The notes below the pieces were generated by a model. That model made no database searches. It was not told the DNA's origin and saw nothing but the letters and a program-made list of their open reading frames with translations. The position numbers and the translations under genes are program-made. Source: Paenibacillus sp. JZ16 (GTDB lineage Bacteria > Bacillota > Bacilli > Paenibacillales > Paenibacillaceae). Taken from it: 64,000 nucleotides of DNA. Positions 28,715-37,290 of this stretch are shown here, in pieces; the stretch's first letter is position 1, and each line of letters begins with the position of its first letter. Where the stretch lies: assembly GCF_015326965.1 (NCBI RefSeq), contig NZ_CP017659.1:4778001-4842000 (forward strand). The letters run 5' to 3'.

Positions 28715-28741
28715 TGAAACCTTTTGTCGGTATATAGGGTA
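28715..28741 (+). promoter_or_regulatory. SigW-like promoter of psp operon
   Basis: TGAAAC (28715-28720), 17 bases, GGTA (28738-28741). The SigW consensus is TGAAAC, about 16 bases, CGTA. The pspA operon of B. subtilis is SigW-controlled, so the match is meaningful despite the G for C change. A SigA reading (TTGAAA with TATTAT 20 bases on) is poorer. Confidence 0.6.
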
Positions 28742-28778
28742 TTATAGTTTAAATGTAAACTTTTCGAGGGGGACACTC

Positions 28779-29486
28779 ATGGTGGGAATCTTATCGAGGT
28801 TTAAGGATGTTATGAAGGTGAATGTGAACGCGCTGTTGGATCGGACGGAAGATCCGGAGAAAACAGTTGATACTTATATGCGCAGCTTGAATACGGACTT
28901 GGGTAAGGTGAAAGCGGAGACGGCTTCCGTGCTCTCGGATGAGCGAAGAGCGAAGCGGGCGCTTGATGAATGTAGTAGCGAGATCAAGAAGCTGCAGCGA
29001 TATGCGGAGAAGGCCGTGGAAGCGGGAAAAGAAGGCGATGCCCTGAAGTTCCTGGAACGAAAAGCGGCTCAGGCTGAGAAGCTGAGCGAACTGCAGGCAG
29101 CCTACGAATCGGCTTCCGCAAACGCCGTCAGGATGAAACAAATGCAGGATAAACTGGTGTCGGACATGAGTCAGCTGGAAGCTCGTTATGCGGAGTTGAA
29201 AGGGAAGATGGCGACTGCCAAAGTCCAGCAGAATATAAACGCCGGCCATGCATCCTCGGGCGGTGCGAATGCGGCATTCAACACGATGGAAGAGAAGGCA
29301 AACCGTGCCTTGGATGAAGCGCTGGCCCTGGCCGAGCTTCGCGCCGGAGCGAAGGAAGACGATCTGGACGATCTGATCGCTGAATTGGAGAAGAATATGA
29401 AGAAGGACGGAGCTGCTCCAATGGAGACTCCCTCTGCCCAGGATGAACTGGAAGCAATCAAAGACAAGCTGAAAAAGAAGGAATAA
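28779..29486 (+). CDS. pspA: phage shock protein A homologue
   Basis: 235-residue PspA/IM30 (ESCRT-III-like) protein. It is almost wholly helical with long coiled-coil stretches (residues 30-160), starting with GILSRFKDVMKVNVNALLDRTEDPEK, the family N-terminus. It coats and protects stressed membrane. Start ATG 28779 has GAGGGGGA upstream. It is the first gene of pspA-ydjG-ydjH-ydjI, the same order as in B. subtilis. Confidence 0.94.
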   Translation: MVGILSRFKDVMKVNVNALLDRTEDPEKTVDTYMRSLNTDLGKVKAETASVLSDERRAKRALDECSSEIKKLQRYAEKAVEAGKEGDALKFLERKAAQAEKLSELQAAYESASANAVRMKQMQDKLVSDMSQLEARYAELKGKMATAKVQQNINAGHASSGGANAAFNTMEEKANRALDEALALAELRAGAKEDDLDDLIAELEKNMKKDGAAPMETPSAQDELEAIKDKLKKKE

Positions 29487-29513
29487 TCATTTCATTGTTA
29501 TCGAGGTGAAGAA

Positions 29514-30545
29514 ATGCCGGTTATCGAATACAAATGCCCGAACTGCGGCAGCAGCATGGTTTTTGACGGCGATACAGGAATGTTGTCTTGCTCGAGCTGC
29601 GGAAGAAAAGATAATATCGAGGAAATTCCCGACCCGCTGAAAAAGCAGGTTTTCGTCGAGAACGAAGTGAAGGAGTATCACTGCAACAGCTGCGGGGCCG
29701 TCATCGTGACAGAGCCCGAAACCAGCGCTACGACTTGCAGCTTCTGTGGATCCGCCGTTGTACTCAGCGACCGGCTGAGCGGTGAGTTGGCTCCGGTCAT
29801 GGTCATCCCGTTCTCGATTACCAAGGAAGAAGCGATGAAGGCTTTCAAGAAATGGTGCAGGAACGGTCTTCTGACGCCAAACGGATTTATGACAGCGAAT
29901 CGGATCAAGGAAATTACCGGGATCTATGTGCCCTTTTGGCTATATGAGTTACATAATCGGGTTGAAGTTCATGGCCACGGCACCAAGGTGAGAACCTACA
30001 CACAAGGAGATTACCAGTACACGGAGACCCAGCATTTCGATATCTACCGGAAGATTCGCTTGAACTATGTGAAGGTGCCGATCGATGCTTCGGAGAAAAT
30101 GAATGATGAACTGATGGATAAGCTGGAGCCTTTCCCCTATCAGCAGCTGAAGGAATTCAAGACGCCTTATCTCGCCGGGTATATTGCCGAAAAATACAGC
30201 CATGATGAAGAGCAGCTTCTTCCGCGTGCCAAGGATAAGATCAGCTCCTACATTGATTCGTATATTTCGTCCGCGGTGTCAGGATATACAACCGTGAATT
30301 ATACCAACAAGCGAATCGATACCACCTTGAAACAGGCCGATTATGTCCTCCTTCCGGTATGGATGGTGCACTATGATTACAATAAATCGGAGCATACCTT
30401 TGCGATGAATGGCCAGACGGGAAAAGTGGTCGGCAAACCGCCGATTAGCAAAGCAAAAGTGGCTGCGTGGTTTGCAGGCATTTCGGGAGTTTCGTTACTG
30501 TCATTGAAGCTGATCTCCTGGGCGATGGGAGGAGGTTTCCTGTGA
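29514..30545 (+). CDS. ydjG: zinc-ribbon membrane protein YdjG
   Basis: 343 residues. Two zinc ribbons lie at the N-terminus (CPNCGS...CSSCGR near residues 8-30, and CNSCGA...CSFCGS near 58-80). A long soluble middle follows, with one membrane segment at the C-terminus (VAAWFAGISGVSLLSLKLI). B. subtilis YdjG with YdjH anchors YdjI-PspA complexes to the membrane. It lies 27 bases after pspA, and its stop overlaps the next start. Confidence 0.85.
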   Translation: MPVIEYKCPNCGSSMVFDGDTGMLSCSSCGRKDNIEEIPDPLKKQVFVENEVKEYHCNSCGAVIVTEPETSATTCSFCGSAVVLSDRLSGELAPVMVIPFSITKEEAMKAFKKWCRNGLLTPNGFMTANRIKEITGIYVPFWLYELHNRVEVHGHGTKVRTYTQGDYQYTETQHFDIYRKIRLNYVKVPIDASEKMNDELMDKLEPFPYQQLKEFKTPYLAGYIAEKYSHDEEQLLPRAKDKISSYIDSYISSAVSGYTTVNYTNKRIDTTLKQADYVLLPVWMVHYDYNKSEHTFAMNGQTGKVVGKPPISKAKVAAWFAGISGVSLLSLKLISWAMGGGFL

Positions 30546-31342
30546 GAAGACGATATGTGGTAGGGGCTGTTCTGTTCTTCCTGATTGCCTACCTGATGGT
30601 TCCGGCCTTGATGGTCAACGCTGCGGATGATAAGCCATTAATCTTTGATGAAGCCAATCTGCTCAGCCCGGAAGAACGGAATGAGCTGAATGCGATGGCG
30701 AATGAGTACGGTGCTGAACGTGAGACAGACTTTATGATACTTACGGTTAACAGCGTTCCGAATGACGATTATGAGACATGGACGGAAAACTTTTACGATG
30801 AGTACGCACCCGGGTATGACAAGCGGCACGGCAATACCGCCATTTTGACCATAGTAATGAGTGCGCGTGACGGTTCTCGTAACGTGCATTTGGAAGGTTA
30901 TTATAAGGCTGAGAAGTATCTCGATCCCGGGAGACTGACCAAAATACGCAGCAAGATCACACCAGATTTGTCGAGCGGCAATTATAAGCAGGCTTTTGAA
31001 AAATACATCAAAACCGCTCATCGGTACATGGGCTTTGAGCCGGACGTGAACCCGGATAATATTATATTTAATCTCTGGTTTCAGCTGGGAGCTGCCGCTG
31101 CCATCGGCGCGATCGCCGTGGGCATCATGGCTTACCGCTCCGGTGGCCGGGTGACGGTCAACAGCCGAACCTATGAGGATGCCAGCACATCGGGGATCTT
31201 GAACCAAGAGGACCGTTATATTAGAACAACGGTAACGAAGCAGAAGATCGAGCGCAACACGAGCAGCGGCTCGGGCGGCGGAGGCGGAGGCGGCGTCAGC
31301 AGCGGCGGCCATTCGCATAGCAGCAGCAGCGGGAAATTTTAA
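30542..31342 (+). CDS. ydjH: TPM-domain membrane protein YdjH
   Basis: 266 residues: signal or anchor segment (residues 6-26), TPM domain (about 32-165, beginning FDEANLLSPEERNELNAMANEYGAERETDF), a second membrane segment near 182-200, and a Gly/Ser/His-rich tail ending HSHSSSSGKF as in YgcG-type proteins. It starts at GTG 30542, overlapping the ydjG stop. It probably forms the membrane anchor with YdjG. Confidence 0.85.
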   Translation: MRRRYVVGAVLFFLIAYLMVPALMVNAADDKPLIFDEANLLSPEERNELNAMANEYGAERETDFMILTVNSVPNDDYETWTENFYDEYAPGYDKRHGNTAILTIVMSARDGSRNVHLEGYYKAEKYLDPGRLTKIRSKITPDLSSGNYKQAFEKYIKTAHRYMGFEPDVNPDNIIFNLWFQLGAAAAIGAIAVGIMAYRSGGRVTVNSRTYEDASTSGILNQEDRYIRTTVTKQKIERNTSSGSGGGGGGGVSSGGHSHSSSSGKF

Positions 31343-31363
31343 GGGAAGGGATGGATAACATCG

Positions 31364-32398
31364 ATGGGATTTTTCAAGAACCAATTTTCTAACGTCGTGG
31401 AATGGGAAGAGTTTAGGGACGATATGATTTTCTGGAAATGGAGCAACCGGGAGATTAAAAAAGGGAGTAAGCTGGTTATCCGCTCCGGCCAGGACGCGAT
31501 TTTTGTCAATAACGGCAAGATCGAGGGGATTTTTGAGGATGAAGGCGTATATAACATCGACTCGGATATCATTCCGTTCCTTTCTACTTTAAAGGGGTTT
31601 AAATTCGGATTTAACAGCGGAATGCGCGTGGAAGTTCTGTTCGTTAACACGAAGGAATTCACCGTCAGATGGGGGACGCAGAATCCGATCCTCATTCCGA
31701 CGCCTCAGCTTCCGGGCGGAATGCCGATCCGTGCCAACGGCACGTTCAATTTTAAAGTGAATGATTATGTGACGCTCATCGACAAAATAGCCGGGATGAA
31801 AGAAAGCTACTTAGTTGAGGACGTTAAGATCCGGATCACCTCGGTGCTCGATCAATTGTTGATGAAATGGATCAGCCGCGAAGGCAAGGACATGTTCAAT
31901 CTGCAGGCGAACGCCTCCGATATCGCGAGAGGGATTCAAGAAGACCTTGACATGGAAGTGATGGACAACGGGATCACGATCACCGGCTTCCAGGTGATGA
32001 GCTTCAATTATCCGAAGGAAATTCAGGATATGATCACCAAGACGGCTTCCCATGAAATGATCGGCAATCTGCAAAAATACCAGCAGGTGAGCATGACGGA
32101 TGGAATCGCATCCGGTAAGGTGCAAGGCGGCGGTGCGGCTTCGGATATGGCCGGCATGATGATGGGGATGAACATGGCTAATGAAATGATGAAAAACATG
32201 AATCAGAACCAGAATCAGAACAATCAGAACCGGAACAATCCGAATCAAAGCCAACAACCTCCGGCCGAGAAGGAGCCAGCCGTTCCCGCGACCGCATCCT
32301 CTTCTGAAGGAAACAAAAAGCCCAACTTCTGCCCGAACTGCGGCGCAAAGAATGAGGGGGCGAACTTCTGTCCGAATTGTGGGCAGAAGCTGAGTTGA
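31364..32398 (+). CDS. ydjI: SPFH-domain protein YdjI
   Basis: 344 residues. An SPFH-like domain (about residues 20-230) is followed by a Met/Asn/Gln-rich linker with MAGMMMGMNMANEMMKNM, then a C-terminal zinc ribbon (CPNCGAKNEGANFCPNCG). YdjI recruits PspA to membranes in B. subtilis. The 3' part from about 31911 is repeated in diverged form at 42571-42995. Confidence 0.88.
   Translation: MGFFKNQFSNVVEWEEFRDDMIFWKWSNREIKKGSKLVIRSGQDAIFVNNGKIEGIFEDEGVYNIDSDIIPFLSTLKGFKFGFNSGMRVEVLFVNTKEFTVRWGTQNPILIPTPQLPGGMPIRANGTFNFKVNDYVTLIDKIAGMKESYLVEDVKIRITSVLDQLLMKWISREGKDMFNLQANASDIARGIQEDLDMEVMDNGITITGFQVMSFNYPKEIQDMITKTASHEMIGNLQKYQQVSMTDGIASGKVQGGGAASDMAGMMMGMNMANEMMKNMNQNQNQNNQNRNNPNQSQQPPAEKEPAVPATASSSEGNKKPNFCPNCGAKNEGANFCPNCGQKLS
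31911..32398 (+). repeat. ydjI 3' segment, left copy of a diverged direct repeat
   Basis: Matches 42571-42995 at roughly nine bases in ten by eye, mostly with third-position differences. The right copy lacks about 60 bases in the linker. The shared terminator (32520-32555 and 43102-43137) extends the repeat, with weaker similarity in between. Confidence 0.88.
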
Positions 32399-32438
32399 AT
32401 CCAGCAGCATGAATAGATAGATGCGCAACTTTGGGATT

Positions 32439-32457
32439 TGACATCAAATTGATGTCA
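32439..32457. repeat. 19-base perfect palindrome after ydjI
   Basis: TGACATCAA-A-TTGATGTCA lies between the ydjI stop and its terminator. The right-hand copy of this region lacks it. It could be an operator for the regulator gene downstream or part of the 3' end of the mRNA. The rest of the stretch 32399-32796 holds only the ydjI terminator and the ribosome site of the next gene. Confidence 0.5.
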
Positions 32458-32519
32458 CGGTCACGGTTAAAATGATGCAAATGGTCGGTTTCTTCTATTG
32501 AATGTGAATGACCATCAAG

Positions 32520-32555
32520 ACAGCACCCCTCGCTCATAAAGCGGAGGGTGCTGTT
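32520..32555 (+). terminator. terminator of psp operon
   Basis: ACAGCACCC pairs with GGGTGCTGT around a 16-base loop; the following T run is short. The same hairpin occurs at 43102-43137. Confidence 0.75.
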
Positions 32556-32796
32556 CTGCTATGTGTGCATATGAGTGGACCACAATTCAAAGCCCAGTTC
32601 GTGAGTGCCGTTATGCGGGTTGGCGGACATCAGATCACTTATTCCTTGGGCAGGAACGTAGGTGCTGCAGCGCGAATCCGGAGAAATAGAACTTGACGGA
32701 CAAATGAGAACTAGGCAAACGGAAAAGGGGTGCATTATGATAGGACATATTGGTCGTAAGAGAACTCCTAAAGACGAAGGGGGACAGGGGGATACT

Positions 32797-35022
32797 ATGT
32801 TCAGATCGACATCCTGGCGCATATTTGTGATAAGCGGCATCTTTTTTGCAATGACCATCATACCGTTCTCGTTGTTTCTGGCCAACCGGTTTTCTCATTT
32901 CGCATACTCGCAGATGGGGACGTTTAATCAGGACCGCATCGACGAAATGGCGGAGCGGGTCGAGTACATCCTGGCCAAGCTGAAATGGTACAGCCTGACC
33001 ATGTACGAAGACCGAACCGTGCAGAATTGGATGTATGCTTCCGCCGACAATCTGCTGCAAAATGCCAGCACAATGAGGGTGTTGACGAAATATCTATCTA
33101 ATGAACCTTATATTGAAACCGCTTACTTATTTAGCTTCCGTAAACATGAGGTGATCGACTCCAAAGTCGGATTGCTTTCGTTCGAGGAATTTGCCGATCA
33201 GCCGATGCTGCAGCGGATTGAGCGTACGCCAGGGACCTTCCTTCGTTATTTTGATCATCAGATAGGAAACGACACGTATTTGGCGCTTCAGCTTCCTTCG
33301 GCTCCTGTGCAGAAAAACCGCGACGGGTATCTTGTCGTCCTGTTTGACAAGAAAGAGCTGCAGAAGCATTTGATTTCAGGCGACGGAAGGGCGGATACGC
33401 TGCTTTCGATCGTGGATGATCGAGGAAGGTTGATTCTGGGGGAACGGGATGAGCATCTCGAGGAGACCATGGATAGCATCCAGCCGGGACGGAAGGGGGG
33501 TTCATTTGAGCTGAGCCGTACGGGAGGGAAAGCATTCGTCAATTATGCGCGGATGGAATCGCCGGAGTGGACCATTATATCTGTCACTGAAATGAAGCAA
33601 TTCCGCGAAAAGGCCGGGGCGTTCAAAACAGTCATCATCGCTTGCTCGCTCTTACTGCTCGCGGCGCTGCTTCTGGCCGCCTATTGGAATTCGCGCCGTT
33701 TCGTCGGGCCATTTCGCCGGTTGGCGGATCAACTGCAGCGGAAGCTTGGCGTGAAGGGGGAGAACGATTACGGTGTCATTGAGCAGGGCGTCGTTATGCT
33801 TCGCGATCATTATCCGCTGATCAAGACCGAATATTTGCGGCAATGGCTGCTGCAGGGCAGGCTGACCGACGGCGCCAGAGCGGCGGTTGCGCGCGAATCG
33901 TGCCTGCTTGACTATGAGTGGCTTCGGTTGGCTGTGATCAAGATTGATTCCTATTACGAAATATCCGAGCAGTACGATTTTGTATCTCGCAAGCTGCTCA
34001 AGTATGCAATCGGTAATATCGCAGAGGAGCTGCTCGGCACAGCTGAACGGCCGATCGAGGTGGTCGATTTTGGGACCGACCATCTGGTCGTTCTGGTTGG
34101 TACGGCCAGTTCCCTCCCTGATCCCGAGTTGACCCAAGAGCTCAAGGAGCTTAGCCGTCAAGTCAGCCGTTACGTCAAGCTGGACGTGACGATCGCCGAA
34201 AGCGAAGCGCGGCGCGTACATGACGATTTACGCAAAGTATACGACGATATGAACGAACTGACATTATTCAAGTTTGTCAGCGGTGATGACAAAATCTACG
34301 TCGAACAAGACTTTGAACGGTATGCCGATTTACAGTCGCCGATCGACTCCGCCGTGCATGAAAGCTTGATCCAGACGATTCGAAGCGGCAAAGAGGAGAA
34401 GGTGCTGGCCATGCTGGACGTGGTGTTCACGCGTCTTAAGACGATGAAATATACCGAGTGTCAATTCCAACTGAAGCTGCTTCTGTTTGCGATCGTCAAA
34501 TCGTTCAGCAAAGTGATGTCTATCCAGAGTGTTGAAGGGATTGAGCGCCACTTGAGGCAGTTCGCCACGCTTACTGATGTTCATGGATGGTTGAAGGAAG
34601 AAATCGGGCGGATTATCCGGCAGCTTAGCGATCAAAAGGGATTTAATCGCAAGGAAAAGCTGGTGAGGGAAATCATCGAGTACGTCCGCTACCATACCCA
34701 TGACCCAATGCTGTCGGTAGACGATATCGCTGACCATATCGCTTTGTCGGCCAAATACGTCCGGCAGCTGTTTCACGAACATCATGGCATGCCTCTATCG
34801 AATTTCATCTTGAACGAGCGGCTCGGGAAGGTTAAGGAGCTGCTGGAGCAGACCAGCATGCAGGTCACCGAAATTGCAGAGCAGTCCGGTTTTCAGACGA
34901 AAAGCCACTTTTTCACTGCATTTAAAAAAGCGACCGGTATGACGCCAAGCCAATACCGCGATAGCAAGGCGAGCGAGCGGATGGAGCGGACGCGGCAGAT
35001 AGCCGGGAACTCTGCGAATTAG
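32797..35022 (+). CDS. membrane-bound AraC-family sensor regulator
   Basis: 741 residues. Membrane segment near 8-28, extracytoplasmic sensor (about 30-270, probably Cache-like), second membrane segment near 275-297, long cytoplasmic part, and a C-terminal AraC double HTH (SVDDIADHIALSAKYVRQLFHEHHG... and VTEIAEQSGFQTKSHFFTAFKKATGMTPSQYR). Such one-component sensors in Paenibacillus activate the ABC sugar transporter next to them. ATG 32797 follows GGGGACAGGGGG; longer in-frame readings lack the membrane start pattern. Confidence 0.87.
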   Translation: MFRSTSWRIFVISGIFFAMTIIPFSLFLANRFSHFAYSQMGTFNQDRIDEMAERVEYILAKLKWYSLTMYEDRTVQNWMYASADNLLQNASTMRVLTKYLSNEPYIETAYLFSFRKHEVIDSKVGLLSFEEFADQPMLQRIERTPGTFLRYFDHQIGNDTYLALQLPSAPVQKNRDGYLVVLFDKKELQKHLISGDGRADTLLSIVDDRGRLILGERDEHLEETMDSIQPGRKGGSFELSRTGGKAFVNYARMESPEWTIISVTEMKQFREKAGAFKTVIIACSLLLLAALLLAAYWNSRRFVGPFRRLADQLQRKLGVKGENDYGVIEQGVVMLRDHYPLIKTEYLRQWLLQGRLTDGARAAVARESCLLDYEWLRLAVIKIDSYYEISEQYDFVSRKLLKYAIGNIAEELLGTAERPIEVVDFGTDHLVVLVGTASSLPDPELTQELKELSRQVSRYVKLDVTIAESEARRVHDDLRKVYDDMNELTLFKFVSGDDKIYVEQDFERYADLQSPIDSAVHESLIQTIRSGKEEKVLAMLDVVFTRLKTMKYTECQFQLKLLLFAIVKSFSKVMSIQSVEGIERHLRQFATLTDVHGWLKEEIGRIIRQLSDQKGFNRKEKLVREIIEYVRYHTHDPMLSVDDIADHIALSAKYVRQLFHEHHGMPLSNFILNERLGKVKELLEQTSMQVTEIAEQSGFQTKSHFFTAFKKATGMTPSQYRDSKASERMERTRQIAGNSAN

Positions 35023-35196
35023 AAAGGTCAACGGGCGATTGAGAACCGGCCAGACCAATAACAACCGGTCGAACGCTTGCGAATCTGCCGCGTGAGAACC
35101 AGATCCGGCCAATGAGAACTAGGCAGGCAGCAGCCGTGAATGCTACGATGGCTCCGTTCGAATCCTGCAAGCCGCACAAGAAAGGAGGGACGTTCT

Positions 35197-36132
35197 TTGG
35201 AGCGACGTAGAAGGTTCGGCGGGTCGTTTGTGCACGAGCTGTCGCGGAACCGGTATTTGTACTTGCTGGCACTGCCCGGCATTGCGTTTCTGGTCGTATT
35301 TGCGTATATGCCCATGGCTGGGCATCTGCTCGCCTTCCAGGATTACCGGCTATCCGATGGAATATGGGGGAGCGAATGGGTCGGATTTAAGAACTTTGAG
35401 TTTTTCTTCAATGGGAAAGACTGGCTGCGGGTGACGCTGAATACCGTTTTCCTGAATGCACTGTTTCTCGTAACCGGTCTCGGCAGCGCGGTCGTGCTGG
35501 CTATCTTTCTGAATGAAATCCGTAACAGGCTGTTCAAGCGAATCACGCAATCGTTTATTTTTTTACCGTATTTCATTTCTTGGCTTGTCGTCAGCATGAT
35601 GACGTTGACACTATTCAGTACATCCGAGGGGCTCATTAACCGCGCGCTTGCCGCCCTTGGCTACGAAGGAGTGGACTGGTATTTGACGCCTGGCGTATGG
35701 CCGTATATCTTAACCGTCATTAGCGCCTGGAAGATTGCTGGCTATAATTCCATTATTTTTTTGGCCGTCATTACGGGCATCTCCTCGGAATATTACGAGA
35801 GCGCCCGAATAGAAGGCGCCAGCCGGATGCAGCAGATGCTCTACATAACGCTGCCGTTGATGCGGCCGACCGTGATGATATTGGCGCTGCTTGGCATTGG
35901 CCGTATTTTCTACGGTGATTTCGGCATGATTTACGCGATCATCGGAGATAACGGCATACTCTTTCCAACGACAGATGTCATCGACACGTATGCGTTTCGT
36001 GCGCTGAGGCAGCTGGGGAATTTCAGCATGTCCGCTGCCGTTGTCGTGTACCAGTCCTGCATGGGGCTTGTCACGATTCTGATCTTCAATGCGATCGCGC
36101 GCAAGGTGGACGCGGATTCAAGACTATTCTAA
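35197..36132 (+). CDS. carbohydrate ABC permease (LplB type)
   Basis: 311-residue permease with six membrane segments. It has the EAA-like loop ESARIEGASRMQQMLYITLPLMRP that contacts the ATPase. TTG 35197 is preceded by AAAGGAGGGA. No ATPase gene is present, so it must share a general ATPase such as MsmX, which is normal for this family. Confidence 0.88.
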   Translation: MERRRRFGGSFVHELSRNRYLYLLALPGIAFLVVFAYMPMAGHLLAFQDYRLSDGIWGSEWVGFKNFEFFFNGKDWLRVTLNTVFLNALFLVTGLGSAVVLAIFLNEIRNRLFKRITQSFIFLPYFISWLVVSMMTLTLFSTSEGLINRALAALGYEGVDWYLTPGVWPYILTVISAWKIAGYNSIIFLAVITGISSEYYESARIEGASRMQQMLYITLPLMRPTVMILALLGIGRIFYGDFGMIYAIIGDNGILFPTTDVIDTYAFRALRQLGNFSMSAAVVVYQSCMGLVTILIFNAIARKVDADSRLF

Positions 36133-36316
36133 AAGGAAGGTTGGGCGAGTTGGCATGAGGCCGGATTCGGGCTTTTCGATCGCTGTTGTTCCCGAATCGT
36201 TATGATCGTATAAGCTCGTTAAGCGGATACGATTCGGGAACAAGGCGACCACTTGCGTTTCTCCAGCTCCGAACCGGCCCTTTGCTTCAGTCCCAACCAG
36301 TTAAGGTGTGATCGAA

Positions 36317-37183
36317 GTGAGAGAACGGTTGTTTCTTGTTTTGATGTACGCAGTGCTGGGCGCTTTTGCGCTGTTTTGCTTCATTCCGTTCTGGATTGTG
36401 TTCATCAACTCGTTCGCCGATGAATCGCTACTGCAGACGGCGGGGTACCAGTTGCTGCCGAGCAAATTCAGCCTCCATGCGTACAAATTTCTGTTTTCCG
36501 GCAAGCAGGTGTTTCTAAGCTACGGCATTACGATTATCGTGACGATCGCCGGCACGGTGCTGGGCGTCCTCTTGACAGCTGCCTATGCGTACACGCTAAG
36601 CCACCGGAAAGTGAAGTACCGCCATATTTTATCGTTTCTAACCTTCCTGACGATGCTGTTCGGCGCAGGACTGGTCGGCTTTTACATGCTGATCGCCAAC
36701 TGGCTGCAGCTGAAAGACTCGGTGTGGGCGCTCATTTTGCCCTATCTGCTTAATCCGTTCTATGCCTTCATTCTTGTCTCTTACTATCGGACGCTGCCGT
36801 ATGAATTGAATGAAGCTGCGACTGTGGACGGCGCCAATGATCTCTTTATTTTCTTTCGCATCATCTGGCCGATTTCGCTGCCTGTTATCGCCACGGTGAG
36901 TCTGTTTTACGCGCTGCAATATTGGAACGATTGGTACTTGTCATTGCTGTTTATCGACAATCACAAAATGCTGCCGCTGCAGATGATGATCCGCCAGCTT
37001 ATGTCCAATTTGAATGTTATGGCTTATGTGAGCGGGAGCCAGACGCAGTACAACGTCGTCGTGCCGACCTATGGCATGCAGCTGGCGATCGTCTGCGTTA
37101 CCATCGGCCCGATCGTGTTCGTCTATCCCTTCATCCAGCGCTTCTTTATTAAAGGCTTGACGCTTGGTTCGGTAAAAGGGTAG
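36317..37183 (+). CDS. carbohydrate ABC permease (LplC type)
   Basis: 288-residue partner permease with six membrane segments and the loop NEAATVDGANDLFIFFRIIWPISLPV. It starts at GTG 36317, with AAGGTG 8 bases upstream, or at GTG 36308. The 175 bases between the permeases contain an imperfect inverted repeat (CCCGAATCG near 36190 against CGATTCGGG near 36230) but no T run. Confidence 0.87.
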   Translation: MRERLFLVLMYAVLGAFALFCFIPFWIVFINSFADESLLQTAGYQLLPSKFSLHAYKFLFSGKQVFLSYGITIIVTIAGTVLGVLLTAAYAYTLSHRKVKYRHILSFLTFLTMLFGAGLVGFYMLIANWLQLKDSVWALILPYLLNPFYAFILVSYYRTLPYELNEAATVDGANDLFIFFRIIWPISLPVIATVSLFYALQYWNDWYLSLLFIDNHKMLPLQMMIRQLMSNLNVMAYVSGSQTQYNVVVPTYGMQLAIVCVTIGPIVFVYPFIQRFFIKGLTLGSVKG

Positions 37184-37290
37184 AGCGGCAAACGTGAAGG
37201 CGTTTGGCCGGTTCGAGCTTTCAATCGCTGCTGTTTATGAACCGGCTCATCCGCCTGTTTTCTCTATTATTGATTCAGGGGGAAGGAGCC

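Noticed and set aside
36133..36316. Terminator between the two sugar permeases
   Set aside because: The inverted CCCGAATCG arms lack a T run; the genes are more likely in one operon.
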